Counted from the first letter of the stretch, positions 10,248-19,129 are shown. The stretch is 64,000 nt of DNA from Streptomyces sp. NBC_01353 (GCF_036237275.1 NZ_CP108352.1:3472001-3536000), one strand, 5' to 3'. Program-made: numbers and translations. The notes: a model not told the origin generated them from the letters alone.

Positions 10248-10937
10248 TCACACCGTCGGATCGGCGGCCGCTCCCGGCTCCCTCGGAGCGGCGAACCAGC
10301 GCCAGGAGGTGCGCCGTTCGCGCCCGGGGAGCTCGCCCCTGCCGGTGGCCCACAGCAGGGTCGGCCAGCGGTCCGTGTCCGTCGGGGCGTCGGGGAAGAG
10401 CCGGCTGAGCACCTGGCCGCAGAGGCCGGCAGGCGGGTGGAACGGGACGTCGAGGCCGGAGGCGATGTCATGGGTGTGGACGAGGGTCTCGACGATGCCC
10501 ATGGCCGCGAAGCCCTCGGCGTCGGAGAGACCGAAGCAGTGGAACGCGCGCCGGTCCGCGGGCACGGTGCGGACCACGGCGGTCAGCATCGCGCCGCAGG
10601 ACTCCAGTACGTGGAGCAACCCGGTGGTCCCGGCCTTGGGATCGGCGTACGTGACGTTGGCGGGGCCACCCTCACGGCGCGGCCCCCAGAGGAAGGGCAC
10701 TTCGGTGTCGAGCGTCGGTGCGTCGAGGCCGAGCTGGGCCGCGTAGGCGAAGAGGTCGTCGGCGAGGTGCTCGACGGTCTCCCAGCAGCTCCAGGTCAGG
10801 ACCCCGGCGGGGTGCTGCCAGTCGGCGGCGGTGGTCGTGGCCGCGGCGCCGCGCAGGGTGGTGAGGGAGAGGCGGACGGCGTGCTGGAGGTCGTCGGCGG
10901 TGATGCCGGGTGCGGTGGGATCGCTCGTCGTCGTCAT
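10248..10937 (-). CDS. Maleylpyruvate isomerase/DinB-like (MDMPI) domain protein
   Basis: A 229-residue protein with the N-terminal four-helix layout of mycothiol-dependent maleylpyruvate isomerase-like/DinB proteins. It has WSCWETVEHLADDLFAYA near residue 50 and a second histidine motif VHTHDIA, together probably binding a metal. Members often use mycothiol or have unknown substrates. It is divergent from a Clp-N/HTH gene across a short region with two palindromes, so both genes are probably controlled by the HTH protein. ATG at 10937 is chosen; in-frame ATGs at 10946 and 10949 are alternatives. Confidence 0.75.
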   Translation of the reverse strand: MTTTSDPTAPGITADDLQHAVRLSLTTLRGAAATTTAADWQHPAGVLTWSCWETVEHLADDLFAYAAQLGLDAPTLDTEVPFLWGPRREGGPANVTYADPKAGTTGLLHVLESCGAMLTAVVRTVPADRRAFHCFGLSDAEGFAAMGIVETLVHTHDIASGLDVPFHPPAGLCGQVLSRLFPDAPTDTDRWPTLLWATGRGELPGRERRTSWRWFAAPREPGAAADPTV

Positions 10938-10962
10938 GGCGATCATCATGGCGCCCGTCGAA

Positions 10963-10983
10963 CTGTCAACCAACGGTTGACAG
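10963..10983. promoter_or_regulatory. Perfect palindromic operator O1
   Basis: Perfect 9-bp arms CTGTCAACC/GGTTGACAG around a 3-bp centre. It overlaps the -35 box of the rightward promoter and is likely bound by the HTH-Clp-N protein encoded 30 bases away. Confidence 0.7.
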
Positions 10984-11005
10984 CTCATGACTGTCAACCT
11001 AGGGT
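10977..11005 (+). promoter_or_regulatory. Promoter TTGACA-17-TAGGGT, probably giving a leaderless mRNA
   Basis: The -35 box TTGACA is at 10977-10982 and the -10 box TAGGGT at 11000-11005, with a 17-base spacer. The ATG of the HTH-Clp-N gene is 7 bases past the -10 box, about where transcription should start. No Shine-Dalgarno sequence is present. Confidence 0.7.
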
Positions 11006-11011
11006 TGCCTC
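10991..11011. promoter_or_regulatory. Imperfect palindromic operator O2
   Basis: One arm, CTGTCAACC, is identical to O1; the other, GGTTGCCTC, is degenerate; the centre is 3 bp. It covers the -10 box and ends one base before the start codon. Centre-to-centre distance to O1 is 28 bp, under three helical turns. Confidence 0.6.
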
Positions 11012-11012
11012 T

Positions 11013-11747
11013 ATGACGAAACCAGTCGGCATGACCATCCCCGTCCGGCTCGACGACCTCATCGAAACGATCAAGAAGACCAATACCGACGCGCTCGACC
11101 AGCTGTCGAACGCGGTGATCGCCGCGGACCATCTCGGCGACGTGGCCGACCATCTGATCGGCCACTTCGTCGACCAGGCCCGGCGCTCCGGCGCCTCCTG
11201 GACCGACATCGGCAGGAGCATGGGCGTCACCCGCCAGGCGGCCCAGAAGCGCTTCGTCCCCAAGGACCCGGACGCGGAGAAGATGGACCCGAACGCGGGG
11301 TTCAGCCGCTTCACCCCCCGGGCCAGAAACGTCGTGGTCGCCTCCCAGAACGAGGCGACGGCCGCCGGCAACGCCGAGATCGGCACCGGTCACGTGGCCC
11401 TCGGCCTGCTCGCAGAGCCCGAGGGCATCGCGATGCACTGGATCACCGCGCAGGGCGTGACGCCGGAGGCGCTGCGCGCCGCGGTCACCCCGACGCTGCC
11501 CGCGGCGGCCGAGGAGGCGCCCGCGCTCACCCCGTACGACGCGGCGGCGAAGAAGGTCCTGGAGCTGACCTTCCGCGAGGCGCTCAGGCTCGGCCACAAC
11601 TACGTCGGCACGGAGCACATCCTGCTGGCACTGCTGGAGTTCGAGGGCGGCGACGGCGTCCTGACCGGCCTCGGCCTCGACAAGGCGCAGGCGGAGGCGG
11701 ACATCGCGGCGGCGATCGACGAACTCGCGGTGAAGCCGAAGGAATGA
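11013..11747 (+). CDS. HTH regulator fused to Clp N-terminal domain
   Basis: A 244-residue protein. Residues 1-80 contain a helix-turn-helix (SWTDIGRSMGVTRQAAQKRF). Residues about 100-240 carry the two helical repeats of the Clp/Hsp100 N-domain (ARNVVVASQNEATAAGNAEIG, then ALRLGHNYVGTEHILLALLE). There is no AAA+ ATPase domain. Such fusions may sense unfolded proteins or a ligand through the Clp-N fold. Two palindromes on its own promoter suggest negative autoregulation and control of the divergent MDMPI-like gene. The mRNA is probably leaderless. Confidence 0.85.
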   Translation: MTKPVGMTIPVRLDDLIETIKKTNTDALDQLSNAVIAADHLGDVADHLIGHFVDQARRSGASWTDIGRSMGVTRQAAQKRFVPKDPDAEKMDPNAGFSRFTPRARNVVVASQNEATAAGNAEIGTGHVALGLLAEPEGIAMHWITAQGVTPEALRAAVTPTLPAAAEEAPALTPYDAAAKKVLELTFREALRLGHNYVGTEHILLALLEFEGGDGVLTGLGLDKAQAEADIAAAIDELAVKPKE

Positions 11748-11766
11748 CGGCAGCGGAATGACGGCG

Positions 11767-11801
11767 GTGGCCGGGTACCCCGAAGCGGGGCGCCCGGCCA
11801 C
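11767..11801. terminator. Hairpin terminator
   Basis: Arms GTGGCCGGG/CCCGGCCAC enclose an inner CCCCG/CGGGG pairing, 20 bases after the HTH-Clp-N gene and facing the converging hypothetical gene. Confidence 0.65.
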
Positions 11802-11838
11802 TCGTCCGTACGAGACCTGATGAGGCCTGACCAGACCG

Positions 11839-12387
11839 TCAGGCCGTGCGGGCCCGGCGGGAGACGACGGCGCGCAGCACCCGGCCGCCCTCCGTGGAGA
11901 GTTCGCGGGCCCGGCGCAGACCGGTCGGCCCGTGCGCGACCGATTCGAGGACGGTCTCCTGCCGGCGCAGCTCTCCCGCGAGGAGCGGGCCGGCACCGGC
12001 ACCGTCCCCGGCCCGGCAGCGCTCGATCGACTCGTCGGTCACCTCGGCCGCGTCGTACTGGCCGTGCAGAGCCAACGCGGTGACGGAGCATTCGGAGGCC
12101 CACTCGCGCAGCGGCCCCTCGGCCCACTCGGCGGGCGCGGCGTCCAGCATCTCCCGTACGAGCCCGGCCGCCGCCTTGTCCCCGGCGTCAGCGCCCAGCT
12201 CGACCCGGGCCTTGGCCATCGCCTCGCCCCAGGCCCCGCCGTCGCCACGCGCGACCGCCGCCCAGACGGGCCGCAGCACCTCCCCGCCCTCGGGGGCGAG
12301 CAGCGGCAGACACCGGTCCAGACAGGCGAGTCCGGCGGCCGCCAGACTCCGCTCATCGGCCCGGTCGATCAGTTCCAGCAGGCTCAT
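11839..12387 (-). CDS. Hypothetical soluble protein
   Basis: A 182-residue alanine- and glutamate-rich, mostly helical protein (MSLLELIDRADERSLAAAGL...). I recognise no family. There is no signal peptide or membrane segment. It shares an orientation with the DUF4328 gene upstream, about 60 bases away, so the two may be co-transcribed. Confidence 0.6.
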   Translation of the reverse strand: MSLLELIDRADERSLAAAGLACLDRCLPLLAPEGGEVLRPVWAAVARGDGGAWGEAMAKARVELGADAGDKAAAGLVREMLDAAPAEWAEGPLREWASECSVTALALHGQYDAAEVTDESIERCRAGDGAGAGPLLAGELRRQETVLESVAHGPTGLRRARELSTEGGRVLRAVVSRRARTA

Positions 12388-12446
12388 GCATGCCTCCCGT
12401 TGCGGACGCAGTACTGCCCCTTACTGCGCCGCCTGGCGCGATTACG

Positions 12447-13088
12447 TCACTGCGCGGCCGGAATCATGCCAGTGGCCTTGCGGTGTTGCATAGAGGTCAA
12501 ACGCCGGACAAAGAGGATCGCGAGGACGGCGGCGCCGATGTCGAGCAGGTAGCCGGTGAGGGACCAGACGGTCGCGGTGTCGTAGGCCTCCCTGGTCTCC
12601 GCCGCCTCGTACATCTTTCCGGAGATCCAGTTCACGATGTTGGCGACGAGCAGGCACGTCCACCAGCTGTTGAGGAGCGTCAGCTCCCGCTTGCCTTCGG
12701 CGGCGTACGGCTCCCAGCGGCTTGCTCGCCAGATGTCGACGGCGATCGCCCGCGGGATCCAGAAGTTGCCGAACGGGATGAACCAGCAGCCGATGGCATA
12801 GCCCGGCGTCCGCCTCTGCAGGTCGGCAGCCCAGACCCCGGCGTTCTTCCGCAGCCGGTGGAACCAGATGATGAAGACGATCGCGGTCGCCACGTACACC
12901 GTGAGCTCCATGCTGTAGGCCACGTGCAGGTTGGCCCCGGCGAAGGAGGCCGGATCGGAGTAGTCCCAAGCCTCGGCCGTCAGACTGCGGACGTCGATCA
13001 GGCCGAGCAGGACGTCGAAGACGATGTTGCCCGCGAGCAGGGCCACGACGGCATGCGAGAGGCCGTTCGGATTCTTGAGCGTGAGCAC
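12447..13088 (-). CDS. DUF4328 membrane protein
   Basis: A 213-residue protein with four predicted membrane helices (about residues 10-30, 60-82, 98-120, 180-203). It has the DUF4328 signature: an aromatic-rich stretch FIIWFHRLRKNAGVW, then GYAIGCWFIPFGNFWIPRAI, then LLNSWWTCLL. DUF4328 proteins are common in actinobacteria and have no assigned function. The gene probably has its own promoter in the 88-base gap after the hexosaminidase gene. Confidence 0.8.
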   Translation of the reverse strand: MLTLKNPNGLSHAVVALLAGNIVFDVLLGLIDVRSLTAEAWDYSDPASFAGANLHVAYSMELTVYVATAIVFIIWFHRLRKNAGVWAADLQRRTPGYAIGCWFIPFGNFWIPRAIAVDIWRASRWEPYAAEGKRELTLLNSWWTCLLVANIVNWISGKMYEAAETREAYDTATVWSLTGYLLDIGAAVLAILFVRRLTSMQHRKATGMIPAAQ

Positions 13089-13176
13089 GTGGTTCCCCCC
13101 AAGGAACGTGCGGCGGCCCGATGGCCGCCGCCGGGGGAACGTACGCGATCCGGACCGATCGCGTCCACGACGGAAC

Positions 13177-14787
13177 TCAGCGCACCTTCGCCGCCAATGC
13201 CCTGAACTGGTCCCAGGTCAGCGTCGGTTTCGCCGGGTCCCACAGCTTCTGCGCCGTCGCCGTCAGCGGCATCCGGATGCCGTCGGCCACCTGCGCCTGG
13301 GTCTGCGCGGATGACAGGTCGCACCAGACCGCGAGCCGGCCGCCCAGGATCTGCGGCGCGTACCGCGCAGGCACCGGTGTCGTGCCGCGCAGGACCAGGG
13401 GCGTCCACTGCTCGTAGATCCGGCGGCCGGTGGGGTACGTGAACTGGTTCGGCTCGCCGAGGACGTAGTACAGGAACTCGTCGTTGAGGTTCACGACCTT
13501 GCGGCCCTCGGCCAGGTACTCCGCGGGCGGGCGGGCGCCGATCTCCTTGCCCGTCCAGTACTCGACCTCGATGCGCTGGTCGGCGTTGACGACACCGCCG
13601 CGGAAGAACCCGTCGTTCCAGGCCTTGGCCGTCTTCCCGGCCGCGCGCACGACGGCGGCGCGGTCGTTCAGCCAGCCCTCCGCCAGGTCCTGGACCCCGG
13701 CCTGGGGCCCGTACTTCTGCCTGGCCGCCGTGGCGAGCTGCGGGTACGAGGTGGACGGGCTGCGGACGGTCAGCGCCTGGTACTCGTCGGCGCCGACGTG
13801 GAACCAGCCGCCGGGGAAGAGGGCGGAGTACTCGCGCAGCAGATCGTCGACGATCCGCGCCGACGCCGGCTTCGAGATGTCGATGGCGCCCTGGCGCGGG
13901 GTCCCCTGGACATTGCGCAGCTGGAGGTCCGGGTGGGCGCGCAGCACGGCGCCGAGGTGTCCGGGCGAGTCGATCTCGGGCACGACGGTGATGTGCAGGC
14001 TCTGCGCGAGGGCGAGGATCCCGCGCACCTCGGCCTTGCTGAGGTGCTGTGCGGAGACGATCTCGGGGTGGGTGTCCGAGGCGATCCGGAAGCCCTGGTC
14101 GTCGGAGAAGTGCAGGCCCAGCTGGTTCAGCTTGAGGTCGGCCATCTCGCGGAGCCGGTCCTCGATCCAGCCCGCGGTGAAGTGCTTGCGGGCGATGTCG
14201 ACGTTCAGTCCGCGCTGGGGCTTGGCGGGCGCGTCGGTGACGACGCCCTCGGGCATCGCGCCGGAGCCCTTCACCGACTGCTTGAGGGTCCGGGTGCCGT
14301 AGAAGACACCCGCCTGGTCGGGGCCGGCGATCCGGACCCGGTCGTCGCGGGTGGTGAGCGTGTACGACTCGGGGGCGCCCTTCCCGCCGAGCGCCAGCTC
14401 GACGTCGCCCGCGCGGGCGGCGACGGCGCCGCGGTACGCGATCTTGAGCTCCCCCGCGAGCAGCCGCGCCTCGTCGGCGAGCCCCTCGCTGCCCTGGGCG
14501 ATGACGACGCCGGCCTCGGGCGTGGGGCGCCAGCCCGGGCCGCGGGCCGCCTCGTGGGTGCGGACGGCCGGGACGGTGAGCGGGGCGGTGGAGAGCGGGT
14601 ACGTCCGGGTGGGCGTGGGGCTCGGCTCCGGCGCCGCGCTGGTCACGGACGCCGATGTTCCGGCTCCGGACGTGGGTCCGCCCGGGCCGGAGGAGGAGCC
14701 GTCGGAACAGGCCGTCACGGTGACCAGTGCCACCGCGGCCGCGAGGAGGGTGGGGCCCACCTGGGGCCCTCGTATGGCGTACCGCAT
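13177..14787 (-). CDS. Secreted beta-N-acetylhexosaminidase (GH20) lipoprotein
   Basis: A 536-residue protein. The start ATG at 14787 has GAGG about 10 bases upstream. A signal peptide ends at VTAC, a good lipobox. A small N-terminal GH20b-type domain precedes the TIM barrel, which shows RGLNVDIARKHF, DLKLNQLGLHFSDDQGFRI and the catalytic Asp-Glu pair in FHVGADEYQ. It would cleave terminal N-acetylglucosamine from chitin or cell-wall fragments outside the cell using the substrate acetamido group. In Streptomyces such enzymes supply GlcNAc signals for development and metabolism. Confidence 0.9.
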   Translation of the reverse strand: MRYAIRGPQVGPTLLAAAVALVTVTACSDGSSSGPGGPTSGAGTSASVTSAAPEPSPTPTRTYPLSTAPLTVPAVRTHEAARGPGWRPTPEAGVVIAQGSEGLADEARLLAGELKIAYRGAVAARAGDVELALGGKGAPESYTLTTRDDRVRIAGPDQAGVFYGTRTLKQSVKGSGAMPEGVVTDAPAKPQRGLNVDIARKHFTAGWIEDRLREMADLKLNQLGLHFSDDQGFRIASDTHPEIVSAQHLSKAEVRGILALAQSLHITVVPEIDSPGHLGAVLRAHPDLQLRNVQGTPRQGAIDISKPASARIVDDLLREYSALFPGGWFHVGADEYQALTVRSPSTSYPQLATAARQKYGPQAGVQDLAEGWLNDRAAVVRAAGKTAKAWNDGFFRGGVVNADQRIEVEYWTGKEIGARPPAEYLAEGRKVVNLNDEFLYYVLGEPNQFTYPTGRRIYEQWTPLVLRGTTPVPARYAPQILGGRLAVWCDLSSAQTQAQVADGIRMPLTATAQKLWDPAKPTLTWDQFRALAAKVR

Positions 14788-14969
14788 CACTGGGAATCCT
14801 CCCTCAGGGAGTGAGGTAGGGCCATTCGGGGGCGTGCGACGACGCCGAAACGTCACGCGTACGTTCCGAAACTCTGCCTTCCGGGTGAAATTCGCGCATC
14901 CGTCGGACAGTTCCACCTGCCCGTCGATAACGTTGCGTCACACCCACCCCACCTTTCCCGGAGTCCACG

Positions 14970-15518
14970 CTGACCAGCGACACCCGTGCCTCTTCCCGGA
15001 ACCTGGGCTCCGCCGCCACTCCCGCGATACCTGCCCAGCACGGCAGCCCCCGGCACCTCGCCGGTCTCAGGCGCTTCAACGTGGCCCCGGCCCCTCTCGC
15101 CCAGGAGCTGCTCCTCTCCTGCTGCCACAGCCGCCGCTGGGCCGAACGGGTGACCGCGCACCGCCCGTACCCCACCCTCGACGCGCTGCTCGCCGCCGCC
15201 GACGAGGCCGGGTACGACCTGTCCCGTACCGAAATCGACGAGGCGCTGGCCGCCGAGTCCTCCGCCGCGCCGCACCCCGACGCCCCGCCCGCGGCACACA
15301 CCGCCCTGCGGGCCGCCCACGCCGCGTACGAGAGCAGGTTCGGGCACGCCTTCGTCATCAGCCTCGACGGAGTACGCCCCGGTGAGCGCCTCGACCAGGT
15401 CCTCGCCGGCATCCGGTCACGGCTCGGCAACGAACCGGAGGAGGAGCGGGTGATCGCCGCCGACGAGCTCCGCCGACTGGCCCGCGCCCGCCTCACATGC
15501 GGGATCGCCGTCTCGTGA
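14970..15518 (+). CDS. OHCU-decarboxylase-like protein lacking the catalytic block
   Basis: The frame resembles 2-oxo-4-hydroxy-4-carboxy-5-ureidoimidazoline (OHCU) decarboxylase: LRRFN near the N-terminus, then ELLLSCCHSRRWAERV, then AAYESRFGHAFVISLDG. The segment that normally carries the catalytic histidine (HPRIG-like) and the SREQ-like motif is missing between EIDEAL and the AAYE block, so activity is doubtful. The best canonical start, GTG at 15081, would cut off the family-typical LRRFN; a CTG at 14970 with GGAG 6 bases upstream keeps it, so a rare CTG start is proposed. It lies upstream of sdhC. Confidence 0.6.
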   Translation: MTSDTRASSRNLGSAATPAIPAQHGSPRHLAGLRRFNVAPAPLAQELLLSCCHSRRWAERVTAHRPYPTLDALLAAADEAGYDLSRTEIDEALAAESSAAPHPDAPPAAHTALRAAHAAYESRFGHAFVISLDGVRPGERLDQVLAGIRSRLGNEPEEERVIAADELRRLARARLTCGIAVS

Positions 15519-15710
15519 TTCCGTCCGGAATGCGGCGATTCCCGCCCAGGCGATAGGCCGTCCGTGCCTCTTTGATCACACCTATGGACCCCGCGCGAGG
15601 GAACCGACATCTCGTCGCTACGATGACCGGGGCCGGTGGACCGTACCCGGCCGGGTCTGACCGACAGAGAAGCCGGCCGACCCTGATCCCCGCTCCCGGA
15701 GGGTTTTTCC

Positions 15711-16091
15711 GTGCCGGCTGGAACGCTGTACCGCGGCCGGGAAGGAATGTGGTCGTGGGTGGCTCATCGAGTCACCGGCGTCCTCATCTTCTTCTTCCTG
15801 TTCGTACACGTGCTGGACACCGCTCTCGTCCGCGTCTCCCCCGAGGCGTACGACGACGTGGTCGCCACGTACAAGACGCCCCTCGTCGCACTCCTCGAGT
15901 ACGGCCTGGTCGCCGCCATCCTCTTCCACGCGCTCAACGGCCTCCGGGTCATCGCCGTGGACTTCTGGTCCAAGGGCCCGCGCTACCAGAAGCAGATGCT
16001 CTGGACCGTCGTGGGCATCTGGGTCGTGCTGATGGCGGGCTCCCTGTACCCCGTCCTCGGCCACGCCGCACGTGAACTGTTCGGGAGCTGA
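15711..16091 (+). CDS. sdhC: Succinate dehydrogenase cytochrome b556 subunit
   Basis: A 126-residue membrane anchor with three helices. SWVAHRVTGVLIFFFLFVHVLDT holds the conserved Ser/Arg quinone-site region and a haem-ligand histidine, and HALNGLRVI follows. GTG at 15711 has GGAGG 9 bases upstream. It is the first gene of sdhCDAB and anchors the flavoprotein and iron-sulfur subunits to the inner face of the membrane, passing electrons to menaquinone. The sdh promoter should lie in the 192-base region upstream, where TACGAT at 15619 is a possible -10 box without a good -35. Confidence 0.93.
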   Translation: MPAGTLYRGREGMWSWVAHRVTGVLIFFFLFVHVLDTALVRVSPEAYDDVVATYKTPLVALLEYGLVAAILFHALNGLRVIAVDFWSKGPRYQKQMLWTVVGIWVVLMAGSLYPVLGHAARELFGS

Positions 16092-16099
16092 CGCCAGAC

Positions 16100-16576
16100 A
16101 TGTCTGCTGACACCACTTCCGCGATCGGTCCCGTCGAGGGCGCGGCCCACTACGACGTGGACAACCCGGCCCCGTACATCGAGGCCCCCCGCAAGCGCAC
16201 CGGCAAGACGCCGCGGGCGACCCGAGGCAACTTCGAGATGGCCGCATGGCTCTTCATGCGCCTCTCGGGCATCGTCCTCGTCGTCCTGGTCCTCGGCCAC
16301 CTGCTGATCCAGCTCTTCCTGGACGGCGGCGTCTCCAAGATCGGCTTCGCCTTCGTGGCCGGCCGCTGGGCGTCCCCGTTCTGGCAGGTCTGGGACCTGC
16401 TGATGCTCTGGCTCGCCATGCTGCACGGCGCCAACGGCCTCCGCACGGTCATCAACGACTACGCGGAGCGGGCCAACACGCGCCTGTGGCTCAAGGGCCT
16501 GCTGTACACCGCCACGGTGTTCACCATCCTTCTGGGCACGCTGGTGATCTTCACCTTCGACCCGAACATCCGCTAG
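16100..16576 (+). CDS. sdhD: Succinate dehydrogenase hydrophobic membrane anchor
   Basis: 158 residues. A soluble N-terminal extension of about 40 residues precedes three membrane helices (LFMRLSGIVLVVLVLGHLL, then LLMLWLAMLHGANGLRTVI, then a last helix to residue 155). Two histidines (GHLL, LHGA) are candidate haem ligands. Together with SdhC it forms the quinone-reducing membrane part of complex II. It begins 8 bases after sdhC within the same operon. Confidence 0.93.
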   Translation: MSADTTSAIGPVEGAAHYDVDNPAPYIEAPRKRTGKTPRATRGNFEMAAWLFMRLSGIVLVVLVLGHLLIQLFLDGGVSKIGFAFVAGRWASPFWQVWDLLMLWLAMLHGANGLRTVINDYAERANTRLWLKGLLYTATVFTILLGTLVIFTFDPNIR

Positions 16577-16598
16577 GCACGGGGCTGAGGTAAACGTC

Positions 16599-18353
16599 AT
16601 GAAGATCCACAAGTACGACACCGTCATCGTCGGCGCCGGCGGCGCCGGCATGCGCGCCGCCATCGAGGCGACGAAGCGCAGCCGCACCGCCGTGCTGACC
16701 AAGCTCTACCCCACCCGCTCCCACACGGGCGCCGCGCAGGGCGGCATGGCCGCCGCGCTGGCCAACGTGGAGGAGGACAACTGGGAGTGGCACACCTTCG
16801 ACACGGTCAAGGGCGGTGACTACCTGGTCGACCAGGACGCCGCCGAGATCCTGGCGAAGGAGGCCATCGACGCCGTCCTCGACCTGGAGAAGATGGGTCT
16901 GCCGTTCAACCGGACCCCGAACGGCACCATCGACCAGCGCCGCTTCGGCGGTCACTCCCGCAACCACGGCGAGGCGCCGGTCCGCCGGTCCTGCTACGCC
17001 GCGGACCGCACCGGCCACATGATCCTCCAGACGCTGTACCAGAACTGCGTCAAGGAGGGTGTGGAGTTCTTCAACGAGTTCTACGTCCTGGACCAGCTCC
17101 TCGTCGAGGTCGACGGCGTCAAGAAGTCCGCCGGTGTGGTCGCGTACGAGCTGGCCACCGGCGAGATCCACATCTTCCAGGCGAAGGCCGTGATCTACGC
17201 CTCCGGCGGCACGGGCAAGTTCTTCAAGGTGACCTCCAACGCGCACACCCTCACGGGTGACGGCCAGGCGGCCTGCTACCGCCGCGGTCTGCCGCTGGAG
17301 GACATGGAGTTCTTCCAGTTCCACCCGACGGGCATCTGGCGCATGGGCATCCTGCTGACGGAGGGCGCCCGTGGTGAGGGCGGCATCCTCCGCAACAAGG
17401 ACGGCGAGCGCTTCATGGAGAAGTACGCGCCGGTCATGAAGGACCTCGCGTCCCGTGACGTCGTCTCGCGCTCCATCTACACGGAGATCCGCGAGGGTCG
17501 CGGCTGCGGTCCCGAGGGCGACCACGTCTACCTGGACCTGACGCACCTTCCGCCGGAGCAGCTCGACGCCAAGCTCCCGGACATCACCGAGTTCGCCCGT
17601 ACGTACCTCGGCATCGAGCCGTACACGGACCCGATCCCGATCCAGCCCACCGCGCACTACGCCATGGGCGGCATCCCGACCAACGTCGAGGGTGAGGTCC
17701 TGGCGGACAACACCACGGTCGTCCCGGGCCTGTACGCGGCCGGCGAGGTCGCCTGCGTGTCGGTGCACGGCGCCAACCGTCTGGGCACCAACTCGCTGCT
17801 CGACATCAACGTCTTCGGCAAGCGCTCCGGCATCGCCGCAGCCGAGTACTCCGCCAAGCACGACTACGTCGAGCTTCCGGAGAACCCGGAGTCCCTGGTC
17901 GTCGCGCAGATCGAGAAGCTGCGCAACTCCACGGGCAACGAGCGGGTGGCCGAGATCCGCCGTGAGCTCCAGGAGACGATGGACGCCAACGTGATGGTGT
18001 TCCGTACGGAGCAGACGATCAAGACGGCCGTCGAGAAGATCGCCGAGCTGCGCGAGCGCTACGAGAACGTGTCCGTCCAGGACAAGGGCAAGCGCTTCAA
18101 CACGGACCTCCTCGAGGCGATCGAGCTGGGCAACCTGCTCGAGCTGGCCGAGGTCATGGCCGTCTCGGCCCTGGCGCGCAAGGAGTCCCGCGGCGGTCAC
18201 TACCGCGAGGACTACCCGAACCGCGACGACGTCAACTTCATGCGCCACACCATGGCGTACCGCGAGGTCGGCGAGGACGGCTCCGAGACCGTCCGTCTCG
18301 ACTACAAGCCGGTCGTCCAGACCCGCTACCAGCCGATGGAGCGTAAGTACTGA
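16599..18353 (+). CDS. sdhA: Succinate dehydrogenase flavoprotein subunit
   Basis: 584 residues, the usual length. FAD-binding GAGGAGMRAA near the N-terminus is followed by SHTGAAQGGMAAAL, holding the histidine used for covalent FAD. The active-site region has FHPTGIWRMGILLTEGARG and then ANRLGTNSLLDINVFGKRSG. It oxidises succinate to fumarate in the TCA cycle. GAGG precedes the ATG. The last base of its stop is the first base of the sdhB start (TGATG), so the two are coupled. Confidence 0.97.
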   Translation: MKIHKYDTVIVGAGGAGMRAAIEATKRSRTAVLTKLYPTRSHTGAAQGGMAAALANVEEDNWEWHTFDTVKGGDYLVDQDAAEILAKEAIDAVLDLEKMGLPFNRTPNGTIDQRRFGGHSRNHGEAPVRRSCYAADRTGHMILQTLYQNCVKEGVEFFNEFYVLDQLLVEVDGVKKSAGVVAYELATGEIHIFQAKAVIYASGGTGKFFKVTSNAHTLTGDGQAACYRRGLPLEDMEFFQFHPTGIWRMGILLTEGARGEGGILRNKDGERFMEKYAPVMKDLASRDVVSRSIYTEIREGRGCGPEGDHVYLDLTHLPPEQLDAKLPDITEFARTYLGIEPYTDPIPIQPTAHYAMGGIPTNVEGEVLADNTTVVPGLYAAGEVACVSVHGANRLGTNSLLDINVFGKRSGIAAAEYSAKHDYVELPENPESLVVAQIEKLRNSTGNERVAEIRRELQETMDANVMVFRTEQTIKTAVEKIAELRERYENVSVQDKGKRFNTDLLEAIELGNLLELAEVMAVSALARKESRGGHYREDYPNRDDVNFMRHTMAYREVGEDGSETVRLDYKPVVQTRYQPMERKY

Positions 18354-19111
18354 TGGCTACCCCCGTACTGGACAAGGTCGAGGCGGAGTCCGCCGCCTCC
18401 CCGTACATCACGATCACCATGCGCATCCGCCGCTTCAACCCCGAGGTGTCGGACGCGTCGGTCTGGGAGGACTTCCAGATCGAGATCGACCCGAAGGAGC
18501 GTGTGCTCGACGCCCTCCACAAGATCAAGTGGGACGTCGACGGCACGCTGACCTTCCGCCGCTCGTGCGCGCACGGCATCTGCGGCTCGGACGCGATGCG
18601 GATCAACGGCAAGAACAGGCTCGCCTGCAAGACGCTGATCAAGGACATCAACCCCGAGAAGCCGATCACCGTCGAGGCCATCAAGGGCCTCACGGTGATG
18701 AAGGACCTCGTGGTCGACATGGAGCCCTTCTTCCAGGCGTACCGGGACGTCATGCCGTTCCTGGTCACCAAGGGCAACGAGCCGACGCGCGAGCGTCTGC
18801 AGTCGGCCGAGGACCGCGAGCGCTTCGACGACACCACCAAGTGCATCCTGTGCGCCGCGTGCACGTCGTCCTGCCCGGTCTTCTGGAACGACGGCCAGTA
18901 CTTCGGTCCGGCCGCGATCGTCAACGCGCACCGCTTCATCTTCGACTCGCGTGACGAGGCGGGCGAGCAGCGCCTGGAGATCCTGAACGACAAGGACGGC
19001 GTGTGGCGTTGCCGTACGACGTTCAACTGCACGGACGCCTGCCCGCGTGGCATCGAGGTCACGAAGGCGATCCAGGAAGTGAAGCGTGCGCTGATCACGC
19101 GTCGCTTCTGA
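18353..19111 (+). CDS. sdhB: Succinate dehydrogenase iron-sulfur subunit
   Basis: 252 residues. The N-terminal ferredoxin fold has SCAHGICGSDAM and a downstream LAC for the 2Fe-2S cluster. The C-terminal part has CILCAACTSSCP and CRTTFNCTDACPRG for the 4Fe-4S and 3Fe-4S clusters. It relays electrons from SdhA to the membrane quinone. It is the last gene of the operon and is followed by a strong hairpin at 19130-19171. Confidence 0.97.
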   Translation: MATPVLDKVEAESAASPYITITMRIRRFNPEVSDASVWEDFQIEIDPKERVLDALHKIKWDVDGTLTFRRSCAHGICGSDAMRINGKNRLACKTLIKDINPEKPITVEAIKGLTVMKDLVVDMEPFFQAYRDVMPFLVTKGNEPTRERLQSAEDRERFDDTTKCILCAACTSSCPVFWNDGQYFGPAAIVNAHRFIFDSRDEAGEQRLEILNDKDGVWRCRTTFNCTDACPRGIEVTKAIQEVKRALITRRF

Positions 19112-19129
19112 TACCTGGTCACTGCGGGG

